Shown one piece after another: positions 1-9,443 of a stretch of 64,000 nucleotides of DNA (positions are counted from its first letter, which is position 1; each line of letters begins with the position of its first letter). Under the pieces are notes generated by a model. The model saw nothing but the letters and a program-made list of their open reading frames with translations, did not search any database and had not been told where the DNA came from. The DNA lies in assembly GCF_023740735.1 (NCBI RefSeq), contig NZ_JAMRXH010000004.1:186001-250000 (forward strand). The letters are read 5' to 3'. Position numbers and translations under genes: made by a program. This DNA is from Nocardia sp. CDC159. Lineage in GTDB: Bacteria > Actinomycetota > Actinomycetes > Mycobacteriales > Mycobacteriaceae.

Positions 1-1440
1 GGATGGTCGCGGATCACCGGGCGCGCGGCGGTGCTCGCCACCGCCAGCGGGCCGAATCTGCTCAATGCGCTCATCGGCATCGCCGAGGCGTACACCACGC
101 GCACACCGCTGCTGGTGGTGACCACGGTGGTGCGCGATGCGGTGGTGGGTCGCGGGGGGTTCCAGGAATTTCCGGTGGCCGGACTGTCCGGCGGGTTGTT
201 CACCTGGACCCATCGCATTGCCGATCGGGCCGAATTGTCCTGGGCCGTCGCCCGCGCCCTGCACCTGGCCGAGCACGGCCGGGGCGGGCCCGTACATCTA
301 CTGGTCGATCCCGAGCTGGTCGACGCAGAGGCGGTCGAGATGCCCCGAAACATCGAAGCGGGGCAACCGATTCCACCCGGGCAGACCGCCGAGGCGCTGG
401 GCCCGGTGCTCGCCGCGCTCAGCGCCGCGCGCCGGCCGGTGCTCCTGTTCGGCGGGGGCACGCGGCGGGCGGACGTCGTTGAATTCGGTGTGCCGCTGGC
501 GGATTCGCTGAACGCGCTGTGCCTGGTGACGGCCTCGGGGCGCGGGGTGTTTCCGGAGGATCATCGCCGCTTCGGCGGGGTGGCCGGGCTGTATCTGCCG
601 CCGCAGACCCGGGCGGCACTGCACGACGCCGATGTGGTCGTGGTCCTCGGCAGCCAGCTGGAGGAGACGGCGCTGATGGGCTGGGAGCATCCCGACCGGT
701 CCTGCCTGGTGCACGTCGACACCGATCCGGCCGTATTCAATCGCGCGGTGGCGGCGCGCTTTTCGGTGCTCTGCGAGGCCGGGTTCTTCGTGCGCGTGGC
801 CCACCGCGAGCTGCCCGCGCCGACCGCGCACGCGGCCGCGTGGTGGACACCCTGGCAGCGGGTGACGGGTGAGACGGCCGGTGGCATCGAAACCGTGCGA
901 TTCTGGTCGGCATTGCGAGAGGCATTGCCCGGCAACGGGATCGAGGTGATCGCGCAGGAGAACGGGCTGGCCGATCTGTGGGGTTACTACGCGCCGTGCT
1001 TCACCCTGCCCGCGGGCATCGCGCCGCTGGTGCCGGGCGAGCAGACGCCGCTGGGCTTCGGCCTCGGCGCGGCGCTGGGCGCGGCGCTCGGCGGGCGGCG
1101 CGCGCTCGCGGTGGGCGGCGACGGGGCCTTCCTGACGAACCTGCCGACGCTGGTGGCGGCGGGGCGGGCGCGGGCCGATATCTGCTACATCTGTCTCGAC
1201 AACGGCGGATTCGGCTGGCCCTCGCTCGCTCGCGACGATACCGGTATGGTGGATTTCGATGTGGCCGATGGCATTTCGGCGCTGGCCGGTACGGCCGGAT
1301 TCGGCGTGGAGATGGTGTCGAAGGCGGAGTCGCTCGCCGAGACGCTCGCCGGTGCACTCGCTGCCAGCGGTCCGCGTCTGGTTGTGGTGCGACTGTGCGA
1401 TCGTCCCTCCTTTCCGCCGACGGCCCCCGGTGATCTGTAG
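1..1440 (+). CDS. Thiamine-diphosphate-dependent enzyme, acetolactate synthase-like (5' truncated)
   Basis: The frame is open from the first base, so the N-terminus lies outside the window. The visible 479 residues cover the end of the Pyr domain, the central TPP-enzyme domain and the C-terminal PP domain. The cofactor site shows VGGDGAFLTN followed about 25 residues later by LDNGGFGW, matching the GDG-x(~25)-N motif that binds Mg-ThDP, although the usual NN is NG here. This family (COG0028) includes acetolactate synthase, benzoylformate decarboxylase and sulfoacetaldehyde acetyltransferase. The substrate cannot be told from sequence. It sits 40 bp before an ABC transporter operon on the same strand. 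Family confident, reaction unknown. Confidence 0.8.
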   Translation, partial: GWSRITGRAAVLATASGPNLLNALIGIAEAYTTRTPLLVVTTVVRDAVVGRGGFQEFPVAGLSGGLFTWTHRIADRAELSWAVARALHLAEHGRGGPVHLLVDPELVDAEAVEMPRNIEAGQPIPPGQTAEALGPVLAALSAARRPVLLFGGGTRRADVVEFGVPLADSLNALCLVTASGRGVFPEDHRRFGGVAGLYLPPQTRAALHDADVVVVLGSQLEETALMGWEHPDRSCLVHVDTDPAVFNRAVAARFSVLCEAGFFVRVAHRELPAPTAHAAAWWTPWQRVTGETAGGIETVRFWSALREALPGNGIEVIAQENGLADLWGYYAPCFTLPAGIAPLVPGEQTPLGFGLGAALGAALGGRRALAVGGDGAFLTNLPTLVAAGRARADICYICLDNGGFGWPSLARDDTGMVDFDVADGISALAGTAGFGVEMVSKAESLAETLAGALAASGPRLVVVRLCDRPSFPPTAPGDL

Positions 1441-1480
1441 TAGCGTTCTGACCAGATACTTCTGGATGAAAGGAAGTGTT

Positions 1481-2224
1481 GTGACGGGGAACCCGCAGCT
1501 TCCGGTCCTGCGGACGGATGCCATCAGCGTGACCTTCGGAAAAAGAGATGCCGCGGTGGCCGCGCTGGACGGCGTCGATCTGGCGATCGCGCCCGCGAGC
1601 TTCACCGTGATCATGGGCCCGTCCGGATCGGGTAAGACGACGCTGCTCAGCTGCCTGAGCGGCCTGCTCGCCCCGACCAGCGGCACCGTGCACTACGGCG
1701 ACACCAGCCTGTACGCGCTGTCCGATCCGGAGCTCTCGCGCCTGCGGCTGGAACAGTTCGGCTTCGTCTTCCAGGAGTACGGCCTGCTCGAATCGCTGTC
1801 CGCGCGCGGCAATATCCTGCTGCCCGCGCGCGCCGCGGGCAAGCGGGTGGACCGCACTCGGCTGGCGGCGCTGTGCGACGACCTGGGCATCACGCGATAT
1901 CTGGATATGCGCCCCGACGAACTGTCCGGCGGCACCCAGCAGCGCGTGGCCTGCGCCCGCGCCCTGATCGCCGAGCCGCGGGTGATCTTCGCCGACGAGC
2001 CGACCGGCGCGCTCGATACGCACAACGCGGGACTCATCCGGCAGCTGCTGCGCCGGATCGTGGACGAGCGCGACATCTCCATCGTCGCGGTCACCCACGA
2101 TCCACAGTTCGTCGAGTACGCCGATCGCGTGCTGCTGATTCGCGACGGGCGGATCGAACACGATCTGGTCGACGCCACCGTCGAGCAGGTGGTCGCGCAC
2201 TCCCAGCAGCGGGTGGCCGTGTGA
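1481..2224 (+). CDS. ABC transporter ATP-binding protein (MacB/LolD-like)
   Basis: A 247-residue nucleotide-binding subunit. It shows Walker A GPSGSGKT at about residues 46-53, signature LSGGT (T replaces the usual Q), Walker B VIFADEPTGALD and the H-loop VTHD. The ADEPTGALD form is typical of ATPases that work with FtsX/MacB-type permeases. GTG at 1481 was chosen because AAAGGAAG lies just upstream; an in-frame ATG at 1466 is the alternative. The stop overlaps the GTG of the permease (GTGA), so the two are translationally coupled. Probably drives export or periplasmic mechanotransmission; the cargo is unknown. Confidence 0.88.
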   Translation: MTGNPQLPVLRTDAISVTFGKRDAAVAALDGVDLAIAPASFTVIMGPSGSGKTTLLSCLSGLLAPTSGTVHYGDTSLYALSDPELSRLRLEQFGFVFQEYGLLESLSARGNILLPARAAGKRVDRTRLAALCDDLGITRYLDMRPDELSGGTQQRVACARALIAEPRVIFADEPTGALDTHNAGLIRQLLRRIVDERDISIVAVTHDPQFVEYADRVLLIRDGRIEHDLVDATVEQVVAHSQQRVAV

Positions 2225-4569
2225 ATTCGTCCCATATGCGCATGACCTGGGGCGTCGCGGTGGGCCAGCTGCGCCAGTATCGGCGGCAAACCGTGCTGGT
2301 ACTGGTGGTTTCGATCGCGCTGCTGGTATCGCTGCTGATCCCCGCGGGTCTGTATCTGTCCTATCGCGACAAGGTCGCCCACGCCATCGAGACCACGGTC
2401 CTGCCGGGCGAGCTGATCGTCACCGCCGATGCCGCGCTGCCGGGCGCCGCCGTGGCCGATGCGCTACGCGCCGCGCCGCAGGCGTGTGCGCTGTCGCAGT
2501 TCTCCGGTCAGGTGGTGGTGTACACCGCATCGGCGGCCTCGGCCTCGGTGCCCGGATCGTTCCTCCGATCCGACGGCGGTTGTGCGGGTTCGGAGCCCGC
2601 GATCGCGCCCGGCGAGATCCTGGTGCGGCCCGGTACCGGGGTCGTCGGGGTGATGGGCAGCAGCGGCGCGCGGGCCACCGTCACGGCCGATACGCCGACG
2701 CCGACGAGCGCGGCGGCGGTGCGCTTCGCCGACGAGCCGACCGCGCGCGAAATCCTCGGCGTGCCGGGTGGTTACACGCTGGTGACGCTTGCCGGTCCGG
2801 ACGCGCGCGCGGCGGCCGATCGGCTCGCCGCGGCCGGGGGCACGGTCAGCACGCGGGCAGCCTATCTCGATCGGCTCGCGGGCGAGCAGATCGCGAATGT
2901 GAGCTTCGTCGGGGTCATCGCGATCACCTTCATCGTCGTGCTGATCGGCGGCCTGACCGCCGCCCTGGTCTTCTCGCTGGCCCTGCTGGCGATGCAGCTG
3001 CGACCGCAACTGGACACGCTGCGGCGAATCGGGGTGTCCCGCTCCCGGATTCGGGCCGTGCAGGCCGTTCAGGCGGCGCTGATGCTGGCGGTCGCCGCCG
3101 TGATCGGCACGCTCATCGCGGTGTTCACCGATGCCGCGGTGCCGCCGGGGCGGGTGCTGCTGGGCACCTTCCCGGTCGACGGGGTGCTCCTCGGACCGGC
3201 GCCGGTGGCCGCGGCATGGGTGGCGCTGGCCGTGGTGTTCATCGGCGCGTGGTTCCTGGGTGATGCGATTTCCAGTGGTACTCGGCAGGTTTCGGCGGCG
3301 CACCCGGCGCGGCTCGGTGCGGTGCGGCGCATACTGCCGCCGGTCGTCGCGGTCGGTGCGATCACCGCCGGGCTCTGGTCGACGCTCGAGTCGCGGCTCG
3401 GCTTCGGCGGTCTGGTCGCCGGGTACTGTCTGGTGCTGGTCGGGCTGTTCCTGCTGGCCGCCCCGGCGCTGCGGGTGTTTCGGCCCTTCGGCGAGATCGG
3501 CGCGGCGCGCGGCCGACTGCTGCCGTGGTTCGGGATCGGCAGCGTGGCACGGGTGCGAACACAGGCCGCGGTCGCGGTGTCGTGTATCGGATTCACCGCC
3601 TCGCTGGTCTCGATCATCTCGGTCTTCGCCACCTCCACCGACGCGTCCATCAACCGCCAGATCGATGCGAATGTCGGCGCGCAGGTGGTCATCGAGCCCA
3701 AGACAGGATTCGTGATCGCCGGTTCCGATGTCACCGCGCTGCGTGGGGTACCCGGGCTGGCGGGTGTCGTGGCCGTCGCGCCGCAGGCCGGGGTCGATCT
3801 CGCGAACCGATCGAGCAACGGGGTCGCCATCGACGGTCGGCTCGACAGCGGCGCGTTGCAGATCGCGATGGTCGACGGCGCGGCCGACACCAGCGGCGGG
3901 CAGGTGCTGCTGTCGCGGACCACGGCCGCAGACCTCGGTGCGCGCGTGGGTGATTCGCTGCCGCTGGCCGGTACGCCGGTGCGCATCGGCGGCATCTACG
4001 GCGATGCGCCCACGCTCGGTGATTTCGTGGTGCCCGCCGATCCATCCTTCGTCTCCGGATTCCAATATCTGCTGATCAAACAGAGCGATCCGGCCGCCCG
4101 CGCGGGCATCGACGCCGTCGCGGCCACGCTGCCCAATCTCGCCGTGCGCTCGATCTCGGAATACACCGTGCAGCAGAAGGCCGAATCGCGGGTGATCATC
4201 GCGGCGCTGACCCAGCTGTCCACGGTGGTCGGCGCGGGCCTGCTGCTCGCCCTCGGCGTCGTGCTGGGCGTGCTGACCGGCGGGCGGCTGCGGGAGTGGG
4301 CGACCTTCCGCCGACTCGGGTTCAGCCGCGGACTGGTGTTGCGTACCGTCGGTGTGGAGGGTGCGGTGGTCGCGATCGTGGGCGTGCTGGCCGGATTGGC
4401 GGTCGGATCGGCCTTCGGCTACGCGGTGTGCAAATACCTGCGGTGGGTGGGCCTCACCGATGTGGTGTTCGATCCGGTCACCTCGGCGGGCGCGGGCGTG
4501 GCCCTGGTCGCCATCGGGGTGGTCGTGTACGTGATGGCGTGCTCCAGCACGCTCCGGCAGTTGCGGTAG
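2221..4569 (+). CDS. FtsX-like ABC transporter permease
   Basis: A 782-residue integral membrane protein. A short N-terminal cytoplasmic stretch is followed by a membrane segment, a long extracytoplasmic domain (about residues 60-230), a three-helix block, further hydrophobic segments, a second extracytoplasmic domain (about 470-650) and a final three-helix block. This two-FtsX-domain architecture is usual for actinobacterial MacB/antimicrobial-peptide-type permeases of 750-850 residues. The GTG start overlaps the ATPase stop. Function with the upstream ATPase is near certain; substrate unknown. Confidence 0.87.
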   Translation: MNSSHMRMTWGVAVGQLRQYRRQTVLVLVVSIALLVSLLIPAGLYLSYRDKVAHAIETTVLPGELIVTADAALPGAAVADALRAAPQACALSQFSGQVVVYTASAASASVPGSFLRSDGGCAGSEPAIAPGEILVRPGTGVVGVMGSSGARATVTADTPTPTSAAAVRFADEPTAREILGVPGGYTLVTLAGPDARAAADRLAAAGGTVSTRAAYLDRLAGEQIANVSFVGVIAITFIVVLIGGLTAALVFSLALLAMQLRPQLDTLRRIGVSRSRIRAVQAVQAALMLAVAAVIGTLIAVFTDAAVPPGRVLLGTFPVDGVLLGPAPVAAAWVALAVVFIGAWFLGDAISSGTRQVSAAHPARLGAVRRILPPVVAVGAITAGLWSTLESRLGFGGLVAGYCLVLVGLFLLAAPALRVFRPFGEIGAARGRLLPWFGIGSVARVRTQAAVAVSCIGFTASLVSIISVFATSTDASINRQIDANVGAQVVIEPKTGFVIAGSDVTALRGVPGLAGVVAVAPQAGVDLANRSSNGVAIDGRLDSGALQIAMVDGAADTSGGQVLLSRTTAADLGARVGDSLPLAGTPVRIGGIYGDAPTLGDFVVPADPSFVSGFQYLLIKQSDPAARAGIDAVAATLPNLAVRSISEYTVQQKAESRVIIAALTQLSTVVGAGLLLALGVVLGVLTGGRLREWATFRRLGFSRGLVLRTVGVEGAVVAIVGVLAGLAVGSAFGYAVCKYLRWVGLTDVVFDPVTSAGAGVALVAIGVVVYVMACSSTLRQLR

Positions 4570-4589
4570 GGCCGCAGGGAGGGGTCGGC

Positions 4590-5156
4590 GTGAATCCGAT
4601 TGCGGGACTGGGCGACAACCCGATCGTCGCCGTCATTCTGTTGTGTGAGATCGGCTTCTGGGTCACCGTGGGGCTCGGCCTGCTGCTGCGGTATGTGCTG
4701 CGGCTCGGGACGCTGAGTTCGATCGTGCTGGCGCTGGTGCCGCTCATCGACGTCATCCTGGTCGTAGCCGTGGCGCTGGACGTGCATCGCGGCGCCGAGG
4801 TCACCGGCGTGCACCGGATCGCCGGAATCTATCTGGGCTGGACGGTGGTGTTCGGCAAATCGACCGTCCGGTGGCTGGACTCCTGGTTCGCCTACCGGTT
4901 CGCGGGCGGGCCGCGGCCGCAAAAGCGGCCCAAGGAGGGGCCGGAGGCGTATCGCGCGGAAATGAGGTCGTTCATCAAGTGGCTCGTCGCCGCGGGAATC
5001 GCGCTCGTGGTGTGCTTCGGACTGTCGGTCACGGTGGCCGATCCGGCCCAGGCCACGGCCCTGCGCGGAGTGTTGCAGCCGCTGGGCGTCATCACCATCG
5101 TGTGGTTCCTGACCGGGCCCGCATGGGTGAAGGGCAAGAAGGAGGTCAGCCGGTGA
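4590..5156 (+). CDS. Small polytopic membrane protein of unknown function
   Basis: 188 residues with about five hydrophobic segments (roughly residues 10-30, 35-60, 75-90, 130-150 and 160-180). A basic, Pro/Lys-rich cytoplasmic loop (about 105-120) lies between the third and fourth. AGGGAGG precedes the GTG start. It lies 20 bp after the permease, and its stop overlaps the start of the reductase gene, so it belongs to the same transcript. I do not recognise a named family; an accessory membrane subunit or a stand-alone integral protein are both possible. Confidence 0.7.
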   Translation: MNPIAGLGDNPIVAVILLCEIGFWVTVGLGLLLRYVLRLGTLSSIVLALVPLIDVILVVAVALDVHRGAEVTGVHRIAGIYLGWTVVFGKSTVRWLDSWFAYRFAGGPRPQKRPKEGPEAYRAEMRSFIKWLVAAGIALVVCFGLSVTVADPAQATALRGVLQPLGVITIVWFLTGPAWVKGKKEVSR

Positions 5157-5896
5157 ACGCGCAGCGGCCCGTCGCGATCGTCACCGGCGGCGCGCGCGGC
5201 ATCGGCGCGGCCTGCGCGACCAAACTCGCCGCCGACGGATACGACATCGCGTTCTGTCATCGCCGGGTCGGGTCGGCCGCCGACGAGGTGGAGGCCGACT
5301 GTCTCGCGCACGGCGCCAAGGTCTTTCGTCGCACCTGCGATGTCGGCGACGCGGCGGCGGTCGAGGAGTTCGTGAGCGGTGTGCGCGAACAGCTCGGCGA
5401 TCCGGCGGTGGTGGTGGCCTCGGCCGGGATCACCCGCGACGCGCTGCTGATTCGCGCCACCGACGACGACTGGGACGAGGTGCTGCGCACGAATCTGTCC
5501 GGGGTGCGCCACGTCTGCAAGGCGGTCGTCCCGGTGATGATGCGGCGAGGGGCCGGATCGATCGTCGCGCTGTCCTCGGTGGCCGGGCTGGCGGCATCAC
5601 CGGGCCAAACCACCTACGCCGCGACCAAGGCCGGGATCATCGGGTTCGCCAAGACACTGGCGCTCGAGGTGGCGCGGTTCGGCATCCGGGTCAATACGGT
5701 CGCGCCCGGACTCATCGCGACGGATATGACCGAGGCGATGGGCGCGGAGGCACTGGCGGCGGCGCGTAAGACCATTCCCATGCGGCGGTTCGGTGAGCCC
5801 GATGATGTGGCCGCGCTCGTCGCGTTCCTGGCCTCGCCCGCGGCCGGTTACATCACCGGGCACACCTTCTGTGTCGACGGCGGCCTGACCGCCTGA
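5153..5896 (+). CDS. Short-chain dehydrogenase/reductase, FabG-like
   Basis: 247 residues, the normal size for a classical SDR. The NAD(P) Rossmann motif TGGARGIG lies at about 11-18, an NxG-type motif (ASAG) near 90, the catalytic Ser in LSSVAG, and YAATK carries the Tyr-Lys pair. The C-terminal CVDGG is typical of 3-oxoacyl-ACP reductases. A strong AAGGAGGT stands before GTG 5153, which overlaps the previous stop. It could reduce a beta-ketoacyl-ACP or another ketone; its place after an ABC transporter rather than in a fab operon argues for a specialised role. Confidence 0.85.
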   Translation: MNAQRPVAIVTGGARGIGAACATKLAADGYDIAFCHRRVGSAADEVEADCLAHGAKVFRRTCDVGDAAAVEEFVSGVREQLGDPAVVVASAGITRDALLIRATDDDWDEVLRTNLSGVRHVCKAVVPVMMRRGAGSIVALSSVAGLAASPGQTTYAATKAGIIGFAKTLALEVARFGIRVNTVAPGLIATDMTEAMGAEALAAARKTIPMRRFGEPDDVAALVAFLASPAAGYITGHTFCVDGGLTA

Positions 5897-6045
5897 GCGG
5901 TGAATTCGCTCCGGCACAACGTATCTCGATTTCATTGACGCGACTTTCGCGGCTGGAATAAGGTCGGTGGCGAGCGGTTTCGTCAGCGATGGTTGTTCGC
6001 GCACGCTGTGCATTTCTCGGGAAAGTTGTTCGGGGAGGAGTTCTT

Positions 6046-7164
6046 TTGACTGACGTGCAGATCCGGCCGATCGGTTGGGGCGGTCGGTTGCGGGCAGCGG
6101 TCGCATCCGGTAACCGGGAATATCCGCCGATCATGCTCATTCCATCGGTCGGCGAATATCCGATCTACGACGAGAAGCTGTATTCGGTGATGACCTCGGA
6201 CACGGTGCGGGTCACCGCCTTCGAGCGGGCGGTGCGCAGCTGTGCGCCGGGGCGTACGGTGCTCGATATCGGCACCGGGGCCGATGCGAACTGGGCCATT
6301 ACCGCCGCGGCCGCCGGTGCCACCCGGGTCTGGGCCGTCGAGGCGTTGCCCGAATCGGCCGAGCAGGCCCGCAAGGTCATCGCCGAGCACGGATTCTCCG
6401 ATGTCGTGACCGTGCTCGAGGGCGACTCCTGGAATATCGAGCTGCCCGAACGCGCCGACGTCTGTGTTTCCGAAACCATCGGTACCATCGCGAGTTCCGA
6501 GGGGATCTGCGCGATATTCGACGATGCCCGGCGGCGGCTGGTCCGCGACGGCGGGATCTTCATTCCACATCGCGCCGAAACCGTCGCGATACCCTTCGAT
6601 TTCGATGCGGTGCTGCGTGGGGCCCGCCCGGCCCTCATGGATGAATACGCACCCTATGTGGAGCGGGTCTTCGATTCCGTGGGACGGGCCTTCGAACTTC
6701 GCCTGTGCTGGACCGAAATCCCCGAGATCGGTCGGCTCGCCGATCCGGTCGTGGTGGAGACCCTGCATCTCGGAGCGGCCGACCACGAATATCCCGCCAC
6801 CAGATCACGGGCGCGAATTCGGCGGCCCGGCACCTTCGGCGGAGTCGCCCTGGGGATCCGGCTGTGGGTGAGCCCGCGGGACGAGTTGCGCATCGATTCC
6901 CTGGTGCAGCAGACGTCCTGGCTGCCGGTCTTCGTACCCGCCGACGCCGAGCGGCCGCGGCGCATCGAGGTCGGCGACGAATTCGAGATCGAATTCGACG
7001 CGAATCCGAGTCTCGATGGTATCCACCCGGACTATCGGCTCGGGCTGCGTTTCACCGGCGATGCGGGCGACGCGCTGAGGTGGGATGCGAAGTATCTCGG
7101 CGCCGCCGGTCCGCGGTCCAATCCGTTCTATCGCCGCCTGTTCGCCGACGAGTTGCCCGCGTGA
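6046..7164 (+). CDS. PRMT-like SAM-dependent methyltransferase
   Basis: A 372-residue class I methyltransferase. SAM motif I VLDIGTGADANW lies at about residues 72-83, with the acidic end of beta-2 in AVEALPE. The SETIGTIASSEG segment fits the double-E loop (SExxG...E) of protein arginine methyltransferases, and YDEKLYSVMTSDTVR resembles the PRMT N-terminal YF helix. The C-terminal half is beta-rich, as in the PRMT barrel. TTG 6046 is preferred because GGGGAGGAG lies 5-6 bases before it. The stop overlaps the start of an ABC exporter gene (GTGA). A protein or peptide substrate is an inference; small-molecule substrates are possible. Confidence 0.72.
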   Translation: MTDVQIRPIGWGGRLRAAVASGNREYPPIMLIPSVGEYPIYDEKLYSVMTSDTVRVTAFERAVRSCAPGRTVLDIGTGADANWAITAAAAGATRVWAVEALPESAEQARKVIAEHGFSDVVTVLEGDSWNIELPERADVCVSETIGTIASSEGICAIFDDARRRLVRDGGIFIPHRAETVAIPFDFDAVLRGARPALMDEYAPYVERVFDSVGRAFELRLCWTEIPEIGRLADPVVVETLHLGAADHEYPATRSRARIRRPGTFGGVALGIRLWVSPRDELRIDSLVQQTSWLPVFVPADAERPRRIEVGDEFEIEFDANPSLDGIHPDYRLGLRFTGDAGDALRWDAKYLGAAGPRSNPFYRRLFADELPA

Positions 7165-8900
7165 GGATCTCGGCCATCATCCTGCGGCATCGGGGGCTGC
7201 TGATCGCCGGGACGCTGCTGGGGCTGGCGGGGGTGGCCGCCACGCTGGCCCAGCCGCTGCTCATCGGCGGGCTGATCGGCGTTGTCGCGGCGGGAGGTTC
7301 GGCGATCGGGCCGATCGCGGCGCTGTGCGGCCTGTTCGCGGCCGATGCGCTGCTGGCCGCCGCGCATTTCTACGCCATCGGCCGGGCCGGTGAGCACATC
7401 GTCCTCGATATGCGCACCACCCTCACCGGGCGGCTACTGCACGCCAGGATGGCGGCGTTCGGGCGGCTCGAGCACGGCGAGCTGTTCACCCGGACCATCG
7501 CCGACACCGCCCTCGCGCGGGCGGCGCTGACCTCGTCGGTGGCGCAGATCGTCACGAGCGGTTTCCTGGTGCTCGGCTGCGTCGCGGCGATGGGCTGGAT
7601 CGACTGGAAACTGTTGCTGGTCACCGTCGGATGTCTGGGCGTCGCCTCGGCGGTCAGCGTGGCGCTGGCCCGTGCGGTACGCGCCGCCTCGGCCGAGAAT
7701 CGAGCGGACAACGGCCACTACGGTTCCGGTGTCGCCCGGATCTTCGGCGCGTTGAGCACGGTCAAGGCGTCGCGGGCCGAGGAGCGCGAGGGCGCGCGGC
7801 TCGACGGTCTGGCCCGGACGGCCTGTGCGAGCGGCATCCGGGTGACCCGGCTGTCGGCGCTGTTGATGCCGACCATCAATGTCGGCCTGCAGACGTCGGT
7901 GGCCGTGGTCATCGCGTGGGGTATGGCCCGCACGGCGGCGGGGTCGCTGTCCATCGCGAACCTCACCGCGTTCGTCATGTATCTGTTCTATCTGGTGTCC
8001 CCGCTGGTGACGCTGTTCATGGCACTGGGGGAGTTCCAGCAGGGGCGGGCGGCGGTGGACCGGGTGGTCGATCTGGCGGGCATCGAGCAGGAGCCCGCCG
8101 TCGAAACAACGGTGGGGACGGGGGCGCTCGCGGTTTCGGCCCGTTCGGTGGGTGCCTTATCGGGTGCGGCTCTCGAGTTCGACGGGGTCACGTTCGCCTA
8201 TCCCGATGTCGGCGCGCCTGCGGTCGAGGAGGTGTCGTTCGCATTGCCCGCGACCGGGGTGACGGCGATCGTCGGGCCGTCGGGCTCGGGGAAGACCACG
8301 CTGTTCCAGCTCGTCGAGCGCTTCCACGCGCCGCAGCGGGGCGTGATTCGGTTGGGCGGCAGCGATATTGCCGCGCTGCCGCTCGGTGTCCTGCGGGCGC
8401 GGGTGGGGTTGGTCGAGCAGCATTGTCCGCTGCTGCGCGGCACCGTCCGGGACAACATCGCCTACGCCTGCCCCGACGCCACCGACGACGAAATCGCCTG
8501 GGCCATCACGGCTGCCCACCTCACCGAGGTCATCCAGGGACTGCCGCACGGACTCGACACCGAACTCGGCGAGGGCGGCGCGGGCCTGTCCGGCGGTCAA
8601 CGGCAGCGCGTCGCCCTCGCCCGCGCCGTACTCACCCGCCCCGATGTCCTGTTACTGGACGAGGCGACCGCCAATCTGGACTCCGATTCGGAAACCGCCC
8701 TGCGCGAAACCATCGCCATCCTCGCAACCCGCTGCCAGGTGATCACGATCGCCCACCGGCTCTCCACGGTCGTGGACGCCGACCGGATCCTGCTCATGCA
8801 GGACGGCCGGTTGCACGCCGTGGGTACGCACACCGAACTGATGGACACCCACGACACCTACCGCCGATTCGCGCGCCAGCAATTGGCCGTGCGCTGGTGA
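7161..8900 (+). CDS. ABC exporter, fused membrane and ATPase domains
   Basis: 579 residues. A six-helix exporter membrane domain (about 1-310) is followed by a nucleotide-binding domain carrying GPSGSGKTT, LSGGQRQR, VLLLDEATANLD and the H-loop IAHRLST. This is a half-transporter that would act as a homodimer, of the MsbA/LmrA/lantibiotic-exporter type without a peptidase domain. It is translationally coupled to the upstream methyltransferase gene, which suggests that they process and export the same molecule. A lanthionine synthetase gene lies nearby on the opposite strand, so peptide export is a reasonable but unproven guess. Confidence 0.85.
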   Translation: MRISAIILRHRGLLIAGTLLGLAGVAATLAQPLLIGGLIGVVAAGGSAIGPIAALCGLFAADALLAAAHFYAIGRAGEHIVLDMRTTLTGRLLHARMAAFGRLEHGELFTRTIADTALARAALTSSVAQIVTSGFLVLGCVAAMGWIDWKLLLVTVGCLGVASAVSVALARAVRAASAENRADNGHYGSGVARIFGALSTVKASRAEEREGARLDGLARTACASGIRVTRLSALLMPTINVGLQTSVAVVIAWGMARTAAGSLSIANLTAFVMYLFYLVSPLVTLFMALGEFQQGRAAVDRVVDLAGIEQEPAVETTVGTGALAVSARSVGALSGAALEFDGVTFAYPDVGAPAVEEVSFALPATGVTAIVGPSGSGKTTLFQLVERFHAPQRGVIRLGGSDIAALPLGVLRARVGLVEQHCPLLRGTVRDNIAYACPDATDDEIAWAITAAHLTEVIQGLPHGLDTELGEGGAGLSGGQRQRVALARAVLTRPDVLLLDEATANLDSDSETALRETIAILATRCQVITIAHRLSTVVDADRILLMQDGRLHAVGTHTELMDTHDTYRRFARQQLAVRW

Positions 8901-8924
8901 ACGGCAACGTCTTAGGATCGGCTC

Positions 8925-9359
8925 GTGCCGAACGACATGCCGTCCGAAGGTCCCGCCGTGCCGATCCTGCCCGCGCGCGACCTGGCGGCCACCCTGGCCT
9001 TCTACGCACGGCTGGGGTTCGCCACCGAGAGCTATGACGCGGGTTACGGTTTCGTCCAGCGACACGCGATCGAGCTGCATTTCGCGGCCACACCCGAACA
9101 CGATCCGTGGCGGAGTGCGGGGATGGCCTACGTTCCCATCGACGATGTCGATCGGGTGTACGCGGCGTTCGTCGCCGCAGGAGTATGGCGCACGGATTCC
9201 GGCGATCCCCCCTGCACCGATGCCGAACTGCGCCGCCGATGGAACATCGGCGAGGGACTTGCCCGAATCACCCCGCCCGAAGACAAGCCGTGGGGGATCC
9301 GCGAATTCGCGCTCATGGATCCGAACAACAATCTGCTCCGCTTCGGCCGGAGCAGCTGA
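8925..9359 (+). CDS. VOC / bleomycin-resistance-like protein
   Basis: 144 residues with the beta-alpha-beta-beta-beta repeat pattern of the vicinal oxygen chelate fold. VPILPARDLAATLAFYARLGF opens the N-terminal repeat and the C-terminal segment ends in LMDPNNNLLRF. The length and the DPNNNLLRF ending match small drug-binding members such as the bleomycin-binding protein, which sequester ligands as dimers without a metal. GTG 8925 is the likely start; ATG 8937 is possible. Placed 24 bp after the exporter, it could add resistance by binding a compound. Ligand unknown. Confidence 0.75.
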   Translation: MPNDMPSEGPAVPILPARDLAATLAFYARLGFATESYDAGYGFVQRHAIELHFAATPEHDPWRSAGMAYVPIDDVDRVYAAFVAAGVWRTDSGDPPCTDAELRRRWNIGEGLARITPPEDKPWGIREFALMDPNNNLLRFGRSS

Positions 9360-9443
9360 GCGCGCACCACAAGCACCGAGTGCCGTAGCGGTATCCGCAA
9401 CCCGGTGCCAGGTGACCACGACCGGTGCGGAAGGTGTGCTCTC

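Noticed and set aside
8652-9419. Minus-strand frame just after the lanthionine synthetase with an early Cys/Thr-containing stretch, as a lanthipeptide precursor
   Set aside because: It runs antisense through the VOC gene and into the exporter gene, is far too long and has no leader-core pattern.
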